DNA from: Brevibacterium sp. 'Marine'
GTDB lineage: Bacteria; Actinomycetota; Actinomycetes; Actinomycetales; Brevibacteriaceae
DNA: 64,000 nt
Direction of reading: 5' to 3'
Assembly: GCF_012844365.1 (NCBI RefSeq)
Contig: NZ_CP051626.1
Coordinates: 3,286,001 to 3,350,000 of the forward strand
Notes under the pieces: generated by a model
What the model was told of the DNA's origin: nothing
The model's input: only the letters and a program-made list of their open reading frames with translations
Database searches by the model: none
Shown: positions 49,281-59,121 of the stretch, one piece after another
Numbering within the stretch: the first letter of the stretch is position 1
How the letters are laid out: every line of letters starts with the position of its first letter
Translations under genes and position numbers: made by a program

Positions 49281-50849
49281 TCACCTCGCCCCGGGCAGCG
49301 ACTCCGTCTGTTCCGCAGCCGCCGGGGCCGTCGCGCCCGACCCCATGTCTGTCGCGTCCGCAGCTCCCGCACCCGCGGCCGCCGGGTCCGCAGCTCCCGA
49401 TTCCGCGGCCGACGCGGTCGCGGGCACCGGTTCGTGCAGGGCGAGTAAGTCATCGTAGGTTTCGCGGCGCACGACCAGCCGGGACCGGCCCTCCGCAACG
49501 AAGACCACGGCCGGTTTGAGCGCACCGTTGTAGTTGTTCGCCATCGTGTATCCGTAGGCCCCGGTCGTGGCCAGCACGAGGGTGTCGCCGACCTCAGCCG
49601 GTGGCAGAGATGCTCGGTCGACGAGGAGGTCGCCGGATTCGCACTGCCGACCGACGACCTGCGCGGTCTCGGTCCAGGGGTCGCAGACCCGATTGGCGAG
49701 GATCGCCTCGAAACGCTGCCCGGTCAGGGCGACATCGAGCTGATCGGCCAGTCCCCCGTCGACGGCGACGAACGTTCGTCCCGTGCGTTTGACCGTGGTG
49801 ACCTCGTAGACAGTGACGCCGGCGCGAGCGACGATCGAACGGCCCGGTTCAATGAGCAGGCGAGCCTCGGCCGGCAGATGTCTGCGGGCGGCCGAGACGA
49901 TGGCGTCGAGGTAGTCGTCGATGCCGGGATCGTCATCGTCATACGTGTACCGCACGCCGAGGCCGCCGCCGACGTCGTAGGTGGCGAAGGTTCCGGCGCT
50001 GGAGATCTTCTCGACCGCCTCGGCGAACTGTGTGGTGTCGAGGATCTGCGAGCCGATGTGCAGATGCACACCCTCGAAGTCCATGAGCGGGTGGGCGCGC
50101 ATGCGCTCGATGGCCGCCCTCGCCTGGTCCATGGGCAGACCGAACTTCGAATCGAGTCCGCCGGTGGCCTGCGAGGCATGTGTCTTCGCCTCGACGCCGG
50201 GGATGACCCGCAGCAGAAGCTTCTGGGACGAGGTGAGAAGGCGCTCGAGCCGATCGATCTCGTCCTCGTTGTCGACGATGATCGTGTCGACCCCCGCCTG
50301 CAGCGCCATGCTCAGTTCGGCATCGGTCTTCGCATTGCCGTGGAAGTGGATCCGGTCGGGACGGACTCCGGCGGCGAGCGCCATCCGCAGCTCCCCACCT
50401 CCGGCGACGTCGATGCTCGCTCCTTCGTCATGGGCCAGTCGGTACATGCCCACCGCAGGGAAGGACTTCGAGGCGAAGAGGACTTGCGAGTTCGGCCACC
50501 GTGCCGCCAGCCCGTCGACGAATGCACGGATCCGCCGGCGCAGACCCGCTTCGTCGTAGACGTACAGGGGTGTCCCGTACCGGGCGGCGAGGTCGGTGAC
50601 GGGTACGCCTCCGATCTCGAGCACCCCGTGGGAGTCGACCCCGGCCGCCTCGGGCAGGATCGACCACAGCTCTCCTAAGCGGGTGCCTTCCGGGGCCGGC
50701 TTCACGGCAGCCAATGTCGTCCCGGAGGTCGGGGCCGTGTCGGCGGTCGGAGCCGTATCGGCGGTCTCAGCCGTGCTGTCGGTCGGGGCCTTCCCGTCGA
50801 CGTGGGCCGTATCGGGAGTCGGGACCTGCGGGACGTCGTTGTTGTTCAT
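49281..50849 (-). CDS. lysA: Diaminopimelate decarboxylase
   Basis: 522 residues, fold-type III PLP decarboxylase. VLFASKSFPAVGMYRLA (Schiff-base Lys), FHGNAKTDAELSMALQ, VHLHIGSQILDTTQFAEAV, GGGLGVRYTYDDDD, LLIEPGRSIVARAGVTVY, and RQCESGDLLVDR with GYTMANNYNGALKPA. Extra low-complexity tails: ~45 residues rich in Thr/Asp/Ala at the N-terminus and ~55 Ala/Gly residues at the C-terminus. Converts meso-DAP to lysine. Lies 19 nt after uspA, last gene of a lysine-linked leftward operon. Confidence 0.9.
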   Translation of the reverse strand: MNNNDVPQVPTPDTAHVDGKAPTDSTAETADTAPTADTAPTSGTTLAAVKPAPEGTRLGELWSILPEAAGVDSHGVLEIGGVPVTDLAARYGTPLYVYDEAGLRRRIRAFVDGLAARWPNSQVLFASKSFPAVGMYRLAHDEGASIDVAGGGELRMALAAGVRPDRIHFHGNAKTDAELSMALQAGVDTIIVDNEDEIDRLERLLTSSQKLLLRVIPGVEAKTHASQATGGLDSKFGLPMDQARAAIERMRAHPLMDFEGVHLHIGSQILDTTQFAEAVEKISSAGTFATYDVGGGLGVRYTYDDDDPGIDDYLDAIVSAARRHLPAEARLLIEPGRSIVARAGVTVYEVTTVKRTGRTFVAVDGGLADQLDVALTGQRFEAILANRVCDPWTETAQVVGRQCESGDLLVDRASLPPAEVGDTLVLATTGAYGYTMANNYNGALKPAVVFVAEGRSRLVVRRETYDDLLALHEPVPATASAAESGAADPAAAGAGAADATDMGSGATAPAAAEQTESLPGAR

Positions 50850-50868
50850 CGGGTTCTGTCTCCTGTCG

Positions 50869-51798
50869 TCACGGGGTCGTCTCGCCTGCTTCGGCATAGT
50901 CCTCGCCCGCGCGGTGGGGAACGAGGACGACGGGTACCGGCGAGTTCTTGAGGATCTTCGCTGCGCGTGAGCCGAGCGACAGTCGGGTGAGCGCCCCGAG
51001 GGTGCGGGAGCCGACCATGAGCACCTCGTCCAGCTCCCAGGGCACACGGCCCACGGCCTCGCTCCAGTTCCGACCCGACCCGAAGACCGATTCGACCGCA
51101 GTGGGCCGACGGTCGAGCCTCGAGATCTCGCCGGCGAGCGTCTGAGTGCGTTCATCGATCTCGGCCGCCCACTCGTCGACGACGGCGTCCTCGACATCGG
51201 CACCGACCCCCGCTTCGAGGCCCGTCGTGACCCTGCCCTGGCGGGGTGTGAAGGCGACGATGCGCAGGGGGCAGTCGGCGAGCGCGGCGACGGCGGCCGC
51301 ACCGATGACGAGTCCAGCCGACGTTTCGGTGCCGTTGAACGCCGCACTGATGCGGCTGACGCGGGCGTCATCGGCGGTGTCGAAGCCCTGCGGGGCCACA
51401 GCCACCGGCAGCGGCGCACTGTGGAGGAGGCCGGTGGAGACACCGCCGAGGCGGATCAGTCCGGGCGGGGCGTCCGCGGACGACCCGAGGACGAGGCGGA
51501 AGGCATCCGCTTCGCGGCACACCTGCAGGAGACCGTTGCGCGGGGATCCGGCCTCACGAGTGACACGTTCGACCGCGAGATCGGCGGGAACCGCCTCGGC
51601 TGCAGCCTGCAGGCATCGTTCGGCCTCGACTGCGCGGAATCTCCTGTATTCGGCGTCGACGCGCACACCCGTCCCCCACGGGCTGGAGAGGATGGAGGCC
51701 AGCACGAGCGAATGCCCGTAGGACCGGGCCAGGAGCGCGCCGAGGCGGACGGGTGGGCGGGGGTCCCTGCCGGGGACGACGCCGACGACGATGCTCAT
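50869..51798 (-). CDS. Universal stress protein, tandem Usp domains
   Basis: 309 residues with two UspA-like halves. The second ends in the nucleotide loop MVGSRTLGALTRLSLGSRAA then NSPVPVVLVPHR; the first has VLGSSADAPPGLIRLGGVST and SAPLPVAVAPQG. ATG 51798 overlaps the permease stop by 4 nt. APC permeases with adjacent Usp genes are common; the protein may regulate transport. Confidence 0.85.
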   Translation of the reverse strand: MSIVVGVVPGRDPRPPVRLGALLARSYGHSLVLASILSSPWGTGVRVDAEYRRFRAVEAERCLQAAAEAVPADLAVERVTREAGSPRNGLLQVCREADAFRLVLGSSADAPPGLIRLGGVSTGLLHSAPLPVAVAPQGFDTADDARVSRISAAFNGTETSAGLVIGAAAVAALADCPLRIVAFTPRQGRVTTGLEAGVGADVEDAVVDEWAAEIDERTQTLAGEISRLDRRPTAVESVFGSGRNWSEAVGRVPWELDEVLMVGSRTLGALTRLSLGSRAAKILKNSPVPVVLVPHRAGEDYAEAGETTP

Positions 51799-53219
51799 CG
51801 GTTTGCCTCCGTATTCGCGGCGAGTTCGCGCCCGAGCACCGAGTTCCTGCGACCGGTGAAGAAGTACCAGGTGAGGACCACGGCCGTCCAGACGAGGAAG
51901 ACGATGATGGTCACGAGGCGCAGGTCCTTGATGATCCACAGGCAGCCGATGATCGACAGGATCGGTATAACCGGGTAGAAGGGGACCTTGAAGCTGCGTT
52001 CGAGGTTCGGCTCTCGGCGGCGGAGGACGATCACGGCGATGGACACCACGAGGAACGCGGCGAGCGTGCCGATCGAGGTCATCTCGGCGAGGAAGTTGAT
52101 GGGCAGGACGCCCGCGAGGACGGCGACCGCGGCCGAGACGATGACGGTGTTGCGCACCGGGGTCATCGTCCGCGGGTTGACCTGTTGGAAGACCTTCGGG
52201 GCCATGCCGTCCTTGGACATGGCGAAGAGGATGCGGGTCTGTCCGTAGAGGACGACGAGGGTGACGCTGAAGATCGAGATGACCGCGCCGATGGCGACCA
52301 CGGTGCCCGGCCATTGAGCACCGACGATGTCTTCGAGGATCGCGGACAGACCGGCCGACTGCCCGTCGAAGTCCTCTGCCCGCTGTGCCCCGATGCCGGC
52401 CAGCGCCACGAGGACGTAGACCGAGGCGACGATGACGAGCGCGGAGATGATGGCGATGGGCAGATTGCGGTGGGGGTTCTTCGCCTCGTCGCCGGCCGTA
52501 GCGACGGCGTCGAGTCCGACGAAAGAGAAGAAGATGATCCCGGCACCGGTCATCACTCCGGCGAAGCCGAAGGGGGCGAAGTCGGCGAAGTGGTCAGCGT
52601 TCCACCCAGTGAAGGCGACGGCGGCAAAGAACACGAGCACTCCGACCTTGATGATGACCATGACGGTATTGGTGATCGCCGACTGAGAGGCTCCGCGGAT
52701 GAGCAGCAGCGCACACAGGATGATGAGCACGACCGCCGGCAGATTGACGATGCCTCCCTCCTCGGGCGCATACGACAGAGCTTCGGGCAGGTGGAAGCCG
52801 AAGAGATTGAACATCAGCTGATTGACGTACTGCGACCATCCCACGGCCACTGCCGCCGTCGAGACGCCGTATTCGAGCAGGAGGCAGGCGGCGACGCCCA
52901 TCGCCGGCAGCTCGCCGAGGGTGCTGTAGGCATAGGAATAGGAGGAGCCGGAGACCGGCACGCTGCCGGCAAGCTCGGCATAGCAGAGGGCGGAGAGGCC
53001 CGCGACGACTCCGGCGATGATGAAGGAGACGATCACGGCCGGCCCGGCGATCGGAACCGCCTCGGAGAGGATGAAGAAGATGCCGGTGCCGATGGTTCCG
53101 CCGACGCCGATCATCGTCAGCGGCACCAGACCGATGCTTCTCTTCAGCCCACTCTCGGCGGTCTCACTGTAGGTGGGGATGGGCTTCACTCGGAAGAGCT
53201 GTTGGCGCAGCGTGGGCAT
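51795..53219 (-). CDS. APC-family amino acid permease
   Basis: 474 residues, 12 helices. N-terminal LVPLTMIGVGGTIGTGIFFI holds the substrate-binding GxGIGTGIF loop; FAGVMTGAGIIFFSFVGLDA and EAKNPHRNLPIAII follow as in cationic amino acid transporters. Start at ATG 53219 with GGAGA 5 nt upstream; an in-frame ATG at 53234 is less well placed. With the decarboxylase upstream it may exchange lysine for an amine product (inference). Confidence 0.86.
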   Translation of the reverse strand: MPTLRQQLFRVKPIPTYSETAESGLKRSIGLVPLTMIGVGGTIGTGIFFILSEAVPIAGPAVIVSFIIAGVVAGLSALCYAELAGSVPVSGSSYSYAYSTLGELPAMGVAACLLLEYGVSTAAVAVGWSQYVNQLMFNLFGFHLPEALSYAPEEGGIVNLPAVVLIILCALLLIRGASQSAITNTVMVIIKVGVLVFFAAVAFTGWNADHFADFAPFGFAGVMTGAGIIFFSFVGLDAVATAGDEAKNPHRNLPIAIISALVIVASVYVLVALAGIGAQRAEDFDGQSAGLSAILEDIVGAQWPGTVVAIGAVISIFSVTLVVLYGQTRILFAMSKDGMAPKVFQQVNPRTMTPVRNTVIVSAAVAVLAGVLPINFLAEMTSIGTLAAFLVVSIAVIVLRRREPNLERSFKVPFYPVIPILSIIGCLWIIKDLRLVTIIVFLVWTAVVLTWYFFTGRRNSVLGRELAANTEANR

Positions 53220-53275
53220 GACTTCTCCAGACATCGTTGTCGTGTGGTCGTGTGGTCGGGTGGGAGGGGCTCGGG

Positions 53276-54841
53276 TCAGTCTGCGAGGACTCGGTAGCAA
53301 TCGACAGCCGAGGTCACGGCGCCACGGACGAATCCGGACGGGGATGCCGCGACCGCGGTGAGGAAGTCGACCACCTCGGCGGTGATCTCCTCCCCGGGCA
53401 TGACATTGGGAACACCGGGAGGGTAGGCGGCCAGCGAGTCCGCGGAGATCCGGCCCACCGCCTCGGCGACGGAGACGATCTCGGTGGACGCGAAGTACCC
53501 GTCCCGGGGGCGCACCCGCATCCGCCCGGGTGCGGGCAGCTCCGGGAAGTCCGTCCGCACACCACCGCTGGCAGCCTCGGCCCGGCCCGCCGGCGAATCG
53601 ACGACTTCACCGAGGGCGGCGAAGACGGCGTCGACATCGGGTGTCTTTCCTGCGCCGATGACGGCGACCAGCGTGGTGTCGGTCGACATCTCGAAGAACA
53701 CATCGTGGCCGGACATGAGCCGGTCGCGGATCCAGTGGGCGCTGATGCCGGTCGCCGAGACATCGATGGGCACCCGGAGGAGATCGGTGTCGGCGATGTC
53801 GGGGAAGTTGCCGAAACCGGTGCTGACGTCGGCGAAGCGGTCATCGGTGCGCACCAGTTCGCGCAGGTGCAGCGCGGTGTCGATCGATTGGCCGATCCCG
53901 TCCTCACCGGTGGCCAGAGTACGGCGGGCGACATCGAGCGATCCCATGAGCAGCGCCGAGGACGACGTCGAAGCCGTCATCGTCATCGCCCGGCAGATGA
54001 GAGGGTCGAGCACCTCGGCGAAAGGACCCTCACCGAGGTGGAGCATCGCCGACTGGGTGAGTGACCCGGCGAGCTTGTGGGTGCTCGAGATGACCAGATC
54101 GGCGCCGAGGCGGGTCGGAGACTCGGGCAGGCTCGGGTGGAATCCGAAGTGCGGGCCCCAGGCTCCGTCGACGATGAGCGGTGCCCCGTGGGAATGGGCG
54201 ACGTCGGCGAGACCGCGAACGTCGGCGACGGAACCGAAGTAGCTCGGAGACACGATGTAGACCGCCGAGGCGGGACGGCCTTCATTGTCGGCCAGCCGCA
54301 GTGCCGACTCGAGGGAGGCCACGGAGACACCGTGGGCGATCCCATTGGCGGAATCGACCGAGGGCGAGACGTAGCTGGGATGGAGGCCGGCGAGGACGAT
54401 GCCGTCGCTGAAGCTCGAGTGAGCGCTGCGCTGAGCGATGACATGATCTCCGAGCCCGGCGACGGCGAGCGCGACGGTGCGATTGGCCTGGGAGGCGCCG
54501 TTGGTGAGGAACCAGGTGCGGCGGGCTCCCCAGGCGTCGGCGGCCAGTGCCAGCGAGTCGGCGAACGGGGAATCGTCCTCGAGGTCGATGCCTTCGAGCA
54601 GCATGGGCACGTCGAGGCGGACGGCGCGGTCGCCGATGAAGTCGGCGAGGAGCCCGCTGTTGCCGGCCTCGGTGCCGCCGTGTCCGGGGACCATGAGTTT
54701 GATCGGGTCGCGGGAGGCCAGCGCGCTCAGCGCCTGCGCGTACGGCGCCTGATCCTGGTCGAGACGGTGACGGCGACCGAGGCGATGCTGCGAGCCTGGT
54801 GTCTGCGTGAGCGATTCCAACATAGGGCTATCGTTGCGCAT
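53276..54841 (-). CDS. Orn/Lys/Arg decarboxylase-like PLP enzyme
   Basis: About 515-521 residues, fold-type I. KLMVPGHGGTEAGNSG at the N-terminus, WFLTNGASQANRTVALAV, PLIVDGAWGPHFGFHPSLP, Schiff-base Lys in VISSTHKLAGSLTQSAMLH, and a C-terminal PPGVPNVMPGEEIT. This is the short, single-chain Lys/Orn/Arg decarboxylase group common in Gram-positives. The start is uncertain (54841 or 54823; no clear ribosome site). First gene of the leftward operon and divergent from LysR. Confidence 0.86.
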   Translation of the reverse strand: MRNDSPMLESLTQTPGSQHRLGRRHRLDQDQAPYAQALSALASRDPIKLMVPGHGGTEAGNSGLLADFIGDRAVRLDVPMLLEGIDLEDDSPFADSLALAADAWGARRTWFLTNGASQANRTVALAVAGLGDHVIAQRSAHSSFSDGIVLAGLHPSYVSPSVDSANGIAHGVSVASLESALRLADNEGRPASAVYIVSPSYFGSVADVRGLADVAHSHGAPLIVDGAWGPHFGFHPSLPESPTRLGADLVISSTHKLAGSLTQSAMLHLGEGPFAEVLDPLICRAMTMTASTSSSALLMGSLDVARRTLATGEDGIGQSIDTALHLRELVRTDDRFADVSTGFGNFPDIADTDLLRVPIDVSATGISAHWIRDRLMSGHDVFFEMSTDTTLVAVIGAGKTPDVDAVFAALGEVVDSPAGRAEAASGGVRTDFPELPAPGRMRVRPRDGYFASTEIVSVAEAVGRISADSLAAYPPGVPNVMPGEEITAEVVDFLTAVAASPSGFVRGAVTSAVDCYRVLAD

Positions 54842-54915
54842 CGGATCGGCGGGAGGAATCCCCCAGATCCCTGGTTCGCTCCATACACCGTATGGCGCGA
54901 CGGGTGTGAACGGCT

Positions 54916-54921
54916 TAGGAT
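54916..54921 (+). promoter_or_regulatory. Leaderless -10 for the LysR gene
   Basis: TAGGAT followed by CGGGGA (6 nt) and ATG at 54928. The same short interval must also contain the divergent decarboxylase promoter. Confidence 0.5.
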
Positions 54922-54927
54922 CGGGGA

Positions 54928-55848
54928 ATGCTCGATCTTCGTCAGATGCAGGCCCTGACCGCAGTGGCCCAAGCAGGGTCGGTGGCGCGTGCGGCCAAGC
55001 AGCTGGGCTGGAGCCAGCCTTCGGTCGACTACCACCTGCGCAACCTCGATCGGCTCTGCGGCACCGCCCTGGTCGCCCGCTCGACTCAGGGCACGACGCT
55101 GACGGCGGCCGGGGAGATCATGCTCGATCGGGCGCAGAGGATCCTCACGCTGTCACAGCGGGCCCTGCACGATGTGCGTGCCCATGGACAGTCCGGCCTG
55201 ACGCGGATGAAGTTCGGCACCTTCCCCACCGCCGCCTCGGCGCTGCTGCCCTCGATCGTCAAGAAGTCGAAGCACGCCGGACTGCACATCGACAGCACCC
55301 TCGAGGAGATCCACCAGCTCGTCGCCCATGTCAATCAGCATGAGTACGACGCGGTGCTGCTCTATTCGGTGCCCGGCTACGAGCTGCCCTTCACCCCGGC
55401 GGTGAGCACGACCGAGGTCTTCCGGGAACCGCTGCACCTGGCCCTGCCGGTCTCCCACCCCTTGGCGCAGCGGGAGTCGATCGATGTGGAGACGCTGGTC
55501 GGACTACAGGACGAGAACTGGCTGCTCGGATCGACGCGCGGCGACCCGATTGACACCATCGTCGTCGACACCTTCAGGGCCGCAGGGCATCAGCTGGAGG
55601 TCGAGTTCCGCACCGACGACTATGCGGTGATGCTCGGCATGATCGCCGCGGAGATGGTCATCGGCCTCGTCCCGCTGCTCGCCTCGATGGGCCACCATCC
55701 GGGCGTCGCTCTGCTGCCCATCGAGGATCCCGCGTTCTCCCGCTCGCTCCTGCTGGCCACCCCGCACAGTCCCGCCGGCTCCGAGGTCGAGAAGAACACG
55801 AGACGACTCTCGGACATCATCACCGAGTGCCTGAGACTCATCGGATAG
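54928..55848 (+). CDS. LysR-family transcriptional regulator
   Basis: 306 residues. N-terminal HTH: QMQALTAVAQAGSVARAAKQ, LGWSQPSVDYHLRNLDRL; C-terminal periplasmic-binding-like effector domain from about residue 95 (MKFGTFPTAASALLPSIV, EFRTDDYAVMLGMIAAEMVI). It is divergent from the decarboxylase/permease/usp/lysA operon and probably controls it, perhaps sensing lysine or cadaverine (inference). Confidence 0.87.
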   Translation: MLDLRQMQALTAVAQAGSVARAAKQLGWSQPSVDYHLRNLDRLCGTALVARSTQGTTLTAAGEIMLDRAQRILTLSQRALHDVRAHGQSGLTRMKFGTFPTAASALLPSIVKKSKHAGLHIDSTLEEIHQLVAHVNQHEYDAVLLYSVPGYELPFTPAVSTTEVFREPLHLALPVSHPLAQRESIDVETLVGLQDENWLLGSTRGDPIDTIVVDTFRAAGHQLEVEFRTDDYAVMLGMIAAEMVIGLVPLLASMGHHPGVALLPIEDPAFSRSLLLATPHSPAGSEVEKNTRRLSDIITECLRLIG

Positions 55849-55876
55849 CGGCGCAGTCGACCGGCGAGCCGGCCGC

Positions 55877-57478
55877 TCAGCTCCCGGCCATCTCCCGCAG
55901 GGCGTTCTTACGGATCTTGCCGGTCGACGTCGTCGGCAGCTCGGCGACGAATTCGATGCCGGCCGGGGCCTTGTAGGAGGCGATGCGAGTCTTGACGAAG
56001 GCGATGAGATCGGCTTCGGTCGCCTCGGTGCCGGGCGCAAGGACGACGTAGGCCAAGGGTCGCTGTCCCCACTTCTCGTCGGGCATTCCGACCACGGCCG
56101 CCTCGGCGACGGATTCGTGGGCGACGAGGGCCTGCTCGACCTCGATGGTGGAGATGTTCTCCCCGCCGGAGATGACGATGTCCTTGGCGCGGTCGAGGAT
56201 CTGGACGTACCCGTCCTCGTGCATCACGGCGAGGTCACCGGTGTGGAACCAGCCGCCGCGGAACGCCTCGGCGGTGGCTTCGGGCGCGTTGAGGTAGCCC
56301 TTCATGACGTTGTTGCCGCGCATGACGATCTCTCCCATCGTCACCCCGTCGCGGGGCACGTCGGTGAGGACATCGTCGTCGCGCAGCTCGACCACGCGCA
56401 TGCGCTCGGCGCTGATCATGCCGATCCCCTGTCGGGACTTCAGCTTCGCGCGTTCCTCCACCGGCAGGCCGGTCCATTCGGGTTGCGGTTCGCACGAGGA
56501 GTACGGGCCGTAAGATTCGGTGAGTCCGTAGACGTGGATGACCTCGATGCCGAGGCCTTCGAGGAGGGCGATCGTCGTCGGCGACGGCGGGGCGCCGGCC
56601 GTGGTGATCGATAGCGATCCACCCAGATCGTGGGCTTCCTCGGCCCCGGCGATCGTGTTGAGCACGACGGGAGCACCGGCCATCCGCGTGACCTTCTCTT
56701 CGTCGATGAGCCGCCAGGCCTCGGGCCCGCGCACGGCTCGGATGCACACGTGCGTGCCCGACACCGCGGTCAGCGCCCAGGTCGTGCACCAGCCGTTGCA
56801 GTGGAACATCGGCAGCGTCCACAGGTATTTCGTCAGTGGCGCGAAGCCCTGCGTGACGACCTCGCCGAGCGAGTTCAGGTACGCCCCGCGATGGGTGTAC
56901 ATGACGCCCTTCGGCCGACCCGTCGTGCCCGAGGTGTAGTTGACGGTGATCGTCGCGGTCTCGTCTTCGACTTCATAAGCGCGGGGTGATTCCGGCGCCG
57001 AGGCGGTCCAGTCGGCATACGCTTCCACGCGCAGATCCGCGGCGGCCACCTCACCTGGGGTGCCGTCTTCGTCGGGGTGGACGACGATCGTATCGACGGC
57101 GTTCGCAGCCCTGGCATCGACGACCGGCTGGAGGAGTCCGGCATCGCCGAAGAGGAATTTCGCCTCGCTGTGGCCGAGGATGTACTCGACCTCGGGCGGA
57201 GCCAGTCGGGTGTTGAGCATGACGAGCACGCCGCCTGCCAGCGGGACCGCGTAGTGGGCGATGAGCGCCTCGGCGCTGTTGGGGGCGAGCACGGCGACCG
57301 TGTCCCCGGGCTGCAGTCCACGGCGGACGAGTCCTTCGGCGAGGTTCTGGACGGTCTCGGCCATCTGCCGGTAGGTGAAGCGGCGGGGCCCGTCGACGAT
57401 CGCCTCCCGATCCGGGTGAGCCTCGAGCGAACGCTCGAGGAAGCGCAGCGGAGTCAGGGCGGTATCGAGTCCGGACAT
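55877..57478 (-). CDS. AMP-forming acyl-CoA synthetase
   Basis: 533 residues, ANL superfamily. P-loop ITVNYTSGTTGRPKGVMYTH, A5 motif VIHVYGLTESYGPY, GEIVMRGNNVMKGYLNAPEA, FHTGDLAVMHEDGYVQILDR and the C-terminal Lys in TSTGKIRKNALREM. ATG 57478 has GGAG 7-8 nt upstream. Medium-chain or aromatic acid substrates are typical for this branch; substrate not defined. Confidence 0.88.
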   Translation of the reverse strand: MSGLDTALTPLRFLERSLEAHPDREAIVDGPRRFTYRQMAETVQNLAEGLVRRGLQPGDTVAVLAPNSAEALIAHYAVPLAGGVLVMLNTRLAPPEVEYILGHSEAKFLFGDAGLLQPVVDARAANAVDTIVVHPDEDGTPGEVAAADLRVEAYADWTASAPESPRAYEVEDETATITVNYTSGTTGRPKGVMYTHRGAYLNSLGEVVTQGFAPLTKYLWTLPMFHCNGWCTTWALTAVSGTHVCIRAVRGPEAWRLIDEEKVTRMAGAPVVLNTIAGAEEAHDLGGSLSITTAGAPPSPTTIALLEGLGIEVIHVYGLTESYGPYSSCEPQPEWTGLPVEERAKLKSRQGIGMISAERMRVVELRDDDVLTDVPRDGVTMGEIVMRGNNVMKGYLNAPEATAEAFRGGWFHTGDLAVMHEDGYVQILDRAKDIVISGGENISTIEVEQALVAHESVAEAAVVGMPDEKWGQRPLAYVVLAPGTEATEADLIAFVKTRIASYKAPAGIEFVAELPTTSTGKIRKNALREMAGS

Positions 57479-57696
57479 GGCAGGTCTCCTCATCGTCGAT
57501 GATCGTGGCAGCCGTCGGCAGGAACAGCTGCGACGGTGTTCGTCATCAGATTACCGAGCGACTGTGATCGCGTGCACACCACCCCTCGCCGAGGCGGCCG
57601 GCCGTCACAGTGCACGTTCCCCATCTTCGTGCTTCGGAGTCCGTGTCTGAGCGTTGAACGGGTGATTTCCACAGCCCGACGAGGGCGATGTCGTTG

Positions 57697-58800
57697 CTAT
57701 TCGCAGCCGATTCCATCGCCGTCGCGGTCGAGGTGGGACCCGTAGCCGGGGTCGCCTCGGCGAACGGGTGCGGCACTGGCTTCGCGGGCGGCTGTGCAGT
57801 TCTCGAAGTAGGACGCCGAGTTCGATGAGCCGCTGGATGATCCGCTCGTGGTTCCGCTCGTTGAGGAGCCCGACCCGGACGATCCCGAGCCGGTCGAACC
57901 CGAGCTCGAGGATTTCTGACCTGCCGGCCGGGTCTCTTCCTTCGTGGTGACGTTGTCACCGTCGCCGGGGCCGGGCCAGTCGGCATTCTCGGTGAAGGCG
58001 GGCTGGTCGTCGCACTTGTCGAGCACGCGTTCCATGGCGGACTTCTCCGCTGGGACCACCCACAGCTCGTATTTGTGCTTCACGGCGATCTGTCGGGCGA
58101 CGTATTCGCAGCGGTAGGACTTGTTCGGCGGCAGCCAGGTCGCGGCGTCGCCGTCGCCCTTCTGCCGGTTGAGGCTCGAGCTCACGGCGAGCAGGTTGAG
58201 CGGGTCGTTGCCGAACTCCTTCAGCGTCTCCTCGTTGAACTTGAAAGCCCCGGTCTGCCAGGCGTTCGAGCGGGCGACGACATGGTCGATGTCCACGGCG
58301 TTCGCGCTGCGGTCGAAGTCGTAGGTCTCACCCTGATACGGGTCGGCCAGAGTCCCGGCCAGCACGATGCATCCGTGAGTTCCGGCTTTGAGGGTGATGT
58401 CCGTGAGGTCGCGGCGGAGCACGTCGTTGCGGGTGTCGCAGCCGTTGTGATCGGTGTCCGAGCGCCATTTGAACAGGTCACCGTCGTAGCCGGTCTTCGG
58501 GGCCCGGCCCTTGACCGTGAGTTCGTCCAACATCGCCGAGGCGGTCCCCGTCGCTGCGCTGCCCGCATGGCCCTCACTTCCCCCGCTTTCGCCGTCGTCG
58601 CCGGCACCGTCGCTGTCGGATGATGCCGGCGCAGGTGCTTCGGCGGATGACGTCGAGGCGTCACGGGTCGGTTTCGGGTCGGCCGTACTCGATGAGGCGG
58701 TGTCGACGGTCGGCTGGGCATCCTCGGCGCATCCGGAGAGGAGGCCGATGGAAAGGACTGCTGCGAGTGCCGCAAGTGTACGGCGTGAGGAAGAGAGCAA
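57697..58800 (-). CDS. Secreted lipoprotein nuclease: HNH domain plus Excalibur domain
   Basis: 367 residues. Signal peptide with lipobox LLSGC (Cys24), Ser/Asp-rich spacer, then an HNH/DUF1524-type domain at about 100-245 (KWRSDTDHNGCDTRNDVL, ANAVDIDHVVARSNAWQTG, FGNDPLNLLAVSSSLNRQKG), a Ser/Gly linker, and a C-terminal calcium-binding Excalibur motif (FENCTAAREA ... DRDGDGIGCE). A cell-surface DNase for nutrient use or competition is the usual idea. Stand-alone gene. Confidence 0.87.
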   Translation of the reverse strand: MLSSSRRTLAALAAVLSIGLLSGCAEDAQPTVDTASSSTADPKPTRDASTSSAEAPAPASSDSDGAGDDGESGGSEGHAGSAATGTASAMLDELTVKGRAPKTGYDGDLFKWRSDTDHNGCDTRNDVLRRDLTDITLKAGTHGCIVLAGTLADPYQGETYDFDRSANAVDIDHVVARSNAWQTGAFKFNEETLKEFGNDPLNLLAVSSSLNRQKGDGDAATWLPPNKSYRCEYVARQIAVKHKYELWVVPAEKSAMERVLDKCDDQPAFTENADWPGPGDGDNVTTKEETRPAGQKSSSSGSTGSGSSGSGSSTSGTTSGSSSGSSNSASYFENCTAAREASAAPVRRGDPGYGSHLDRDGDGIGCE

Positions 58801-59121
58801 GTGCGTGGGCTTTCGGGCGTGCAGGCTCGCCGGCTCGGCGAGATGGTTCAGACGTGGTCGTGGACCGAGCCGGCGAAGCCGCTGCTCGATCCACTCCCAT
58901 CAGTGTAGAGCCAGCGGTGCGACGATGACATACGGTCGGCAGGAACGTGTCCCTTTCGTTAGGTACGCGGCAACTCTTATGAGATAGGAAGATAATCCGA
59001 CCGGAGAAGCATCAGATCACGAGCGGAGAATCAGATCGGAAAACAGCCGCTGACCATGTGGCGCACAGGCGTAGACTGCCAACAGAACTTGTTCTCGAAA
59101 CCTAGAAAGCCGTGATGCTCA
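58801..59121. other. Gene-free interval between two divergent genes
   Basis: 321 nt between the leftward nuclease and a rightward small protein. A TAGACT word at 59073-59078 is the best rightward -10 candidate. An AT-richer patch near 58970-59010 may hold the leftward promoter. No palindrome of note. Confidence 0.4.

Noticed and set aside
51753..53297. 514-codon rightward frame opposite the permease
   Set aside because: Asp/Glu/His/Gly-rich antisense frame without domains; the permease has 12 helices and conserved motifs.
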